From NCBI GenBank assembly GCA_001801825.1, contig MGYR01000057.1, positions 924-26,238 on the forward strand: 25,315 bases of DNA, in the 5' to 3' direction. This document shows, piece after piece, positions 24,850 through 25,315 of the stretch (positions within the stretch are counted from its first letter, which is position 1; each line of letters begins with the position of its first letter). Below the pieces are notes generated by a model. It had not been told where the DNA came from. It was given only the letters and a program-made list of their open reading frames with translations, and made no database searches. The translations under genes and the position numbers were made by a program. This DNA is from Gammaproteobacteria bacterium RIFCSPLOWO2_02_FULL_56_15 (GTDB lineage Bacteria; Pseudomonadota; Gammaproteobacteria; Eutrophobiales; Eutrophobiaceae).

Positions 24850-25315
24850 AGGCTGTCAATCTTCCTGCAAATCCTGTTTACAATCTGTTTTGCTGCCTGT
24901 TTATCCGTATTGATAGTCCAGTCAGCAAGATCTTCGTAGATCGATTCACGCCTGGCCAGTATCTCCCGGATCGTTCCCAGACGATCCGTCGTCTGCAACA
25001 AAGGTCTGCGATTATCCCTTGCGGTTCTTCGCAACAACTGCTCTGCGGATGCCTTCAGGTAAATCACGTAACCACGTTCAGCAAGATATTTTCTGTTTTT
25101 GTCGTCGAGGACAGCGCCACCACCCGTTGCGAGAACGATGCCATGAAGCCTGGTCAATTCCTCCATTACTTTGGATTCACGCTTTCTGAAGCCTTCCTCC
25201 CCCTCTATCTCGAATATCAGGTCGATACCGGCGCCGGTTTTCTCGATAATAACCGTATCGGAATCAATAAATATCCTGCCTGTACGATCGGCAAGCATCT
25301 TCCCAATTGTCGTTT
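24846..25315 (-). CDS. aroK: Shikimate kinase AroK, 5' end beyond the window
   Basis: AroK phosphorylates shikimate at O3. The reading frame continues to the window edge: codons before the internal ATG at 25298 read TTIGK, the end of the P-loop (GxxGxGK-TTIGK), so the true start lies outside. About 155 residues are visible. Shikimate-binding residues are in FIDSD, the FRKRES arginine and ATGGGAV. The lid contains RDNRRPLL, and the adenine-binding region has the RRESIYEDLAD segment. The internal ATG at 25298 would drop the ATP site and is not the start. The gene leads an overlapping operon with aroB, dgt and the damX-like gene. Confidence 0.95.
   Translation of the reverse strand, partial: TTIGKMLADRTGRIFIDSDTVIIEKTGAGIDLIFEIEGEEGFRKRESKVMEELTRLHGIVLATGGGAVLDDKNRKYLAERGYVIYLKASAEQLLRRTARDNRRPLLQTTDRLGTIREILARRESIYEDLADWTINTDKQAAKQIVNRICRKIDSL

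Noticed and set aside
1..25315. tRNA, rRNA, CRISPR, transposase, toxin-antitoxin or prophage signals
   Set aside because: No T-loop-like GGTTCRANTCC with a matching acceptor stem, no regular spaced repeats, and no recombinase, transposase or phage motifs were seen by eye on either strand.

Overview
The window is bacterial chromosome, almost certainly from a gammaproteobacterium. The right half follows an order I recall from Pseudomonas and relatives (aroK, aroB, a damX-type gene, gltB, gltD, then hemE). The left-centre holds the classic miaB-ybeZ-ybeY-corC-lnt cluster. GC content looks intermediate and the genes are tightly packed. I see no tRNA, rRNA, CRISPR array, insertion sequence, phage gene or attachment site.

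Layout. 1-120: start of a membrane protein leaving the window on the minus strand. 357-1082: a stand-alone multi-pass membrane protein resembling the sensory half of signalling enzymes. 1091-2082 (minus): a two-gene operon of an FmdB-like protein that has lost its zinc ligands and an HD-domain hydrolase. It is divergent from a ModE-like HTH/periplasmic-binding-like regulator (2349-3437), with a 266-bp control region between. 3471-4976 (minus): a large lipoprotein of unknown function. 5158-10374 (plus): miaB, ybeZ, ybeY, corC, lnt, nearly all overlapping, covering tRNA modification, rRNA maturation, ion homeostasis or efflux, and lipoprotein N-acylation. Convergent to this is hemE (10455-11525), and divergent from hemE is a DHA2-type MFS exporter (11608-13074). 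On the minus strand follow a type Ic aminotransferase (13124-14416), gltD and gltB (14676-20682), a 353-bp leader and promoter region, and a fully overlapping operon of damX-like ATPase/SPOR, dgt, aroB and aroK (21036-25315, aroK cut by the window end).

How it fits together. GltBD makes glutamate from glutamine and 2-oxoglutarate, and the neighbouring aminotransferase could use that glutamate pool. AroK and AroB feed the shikimate pathway. Dgt adjusts dNTP pools. The damX-like protein is a predicted septal peptidoglycan-binding protein. Lnt would acylate lipoproteins such as the unknown one upstream of miaB.

Most of the window is housekeeping, and I do not see a clear new multi-gene system. 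The best leads are the uncharacterised lipoprotein with a Cys/His cluster, the degenerate Walker A motif in the damX-like protein, the elaborate gltB leader, the orphan membrane sensor, and the regulator/HD/FmdB-like divergent locus with shared repeats in its control region. All family assignments come from reading motifs and from memory; no database search was run.
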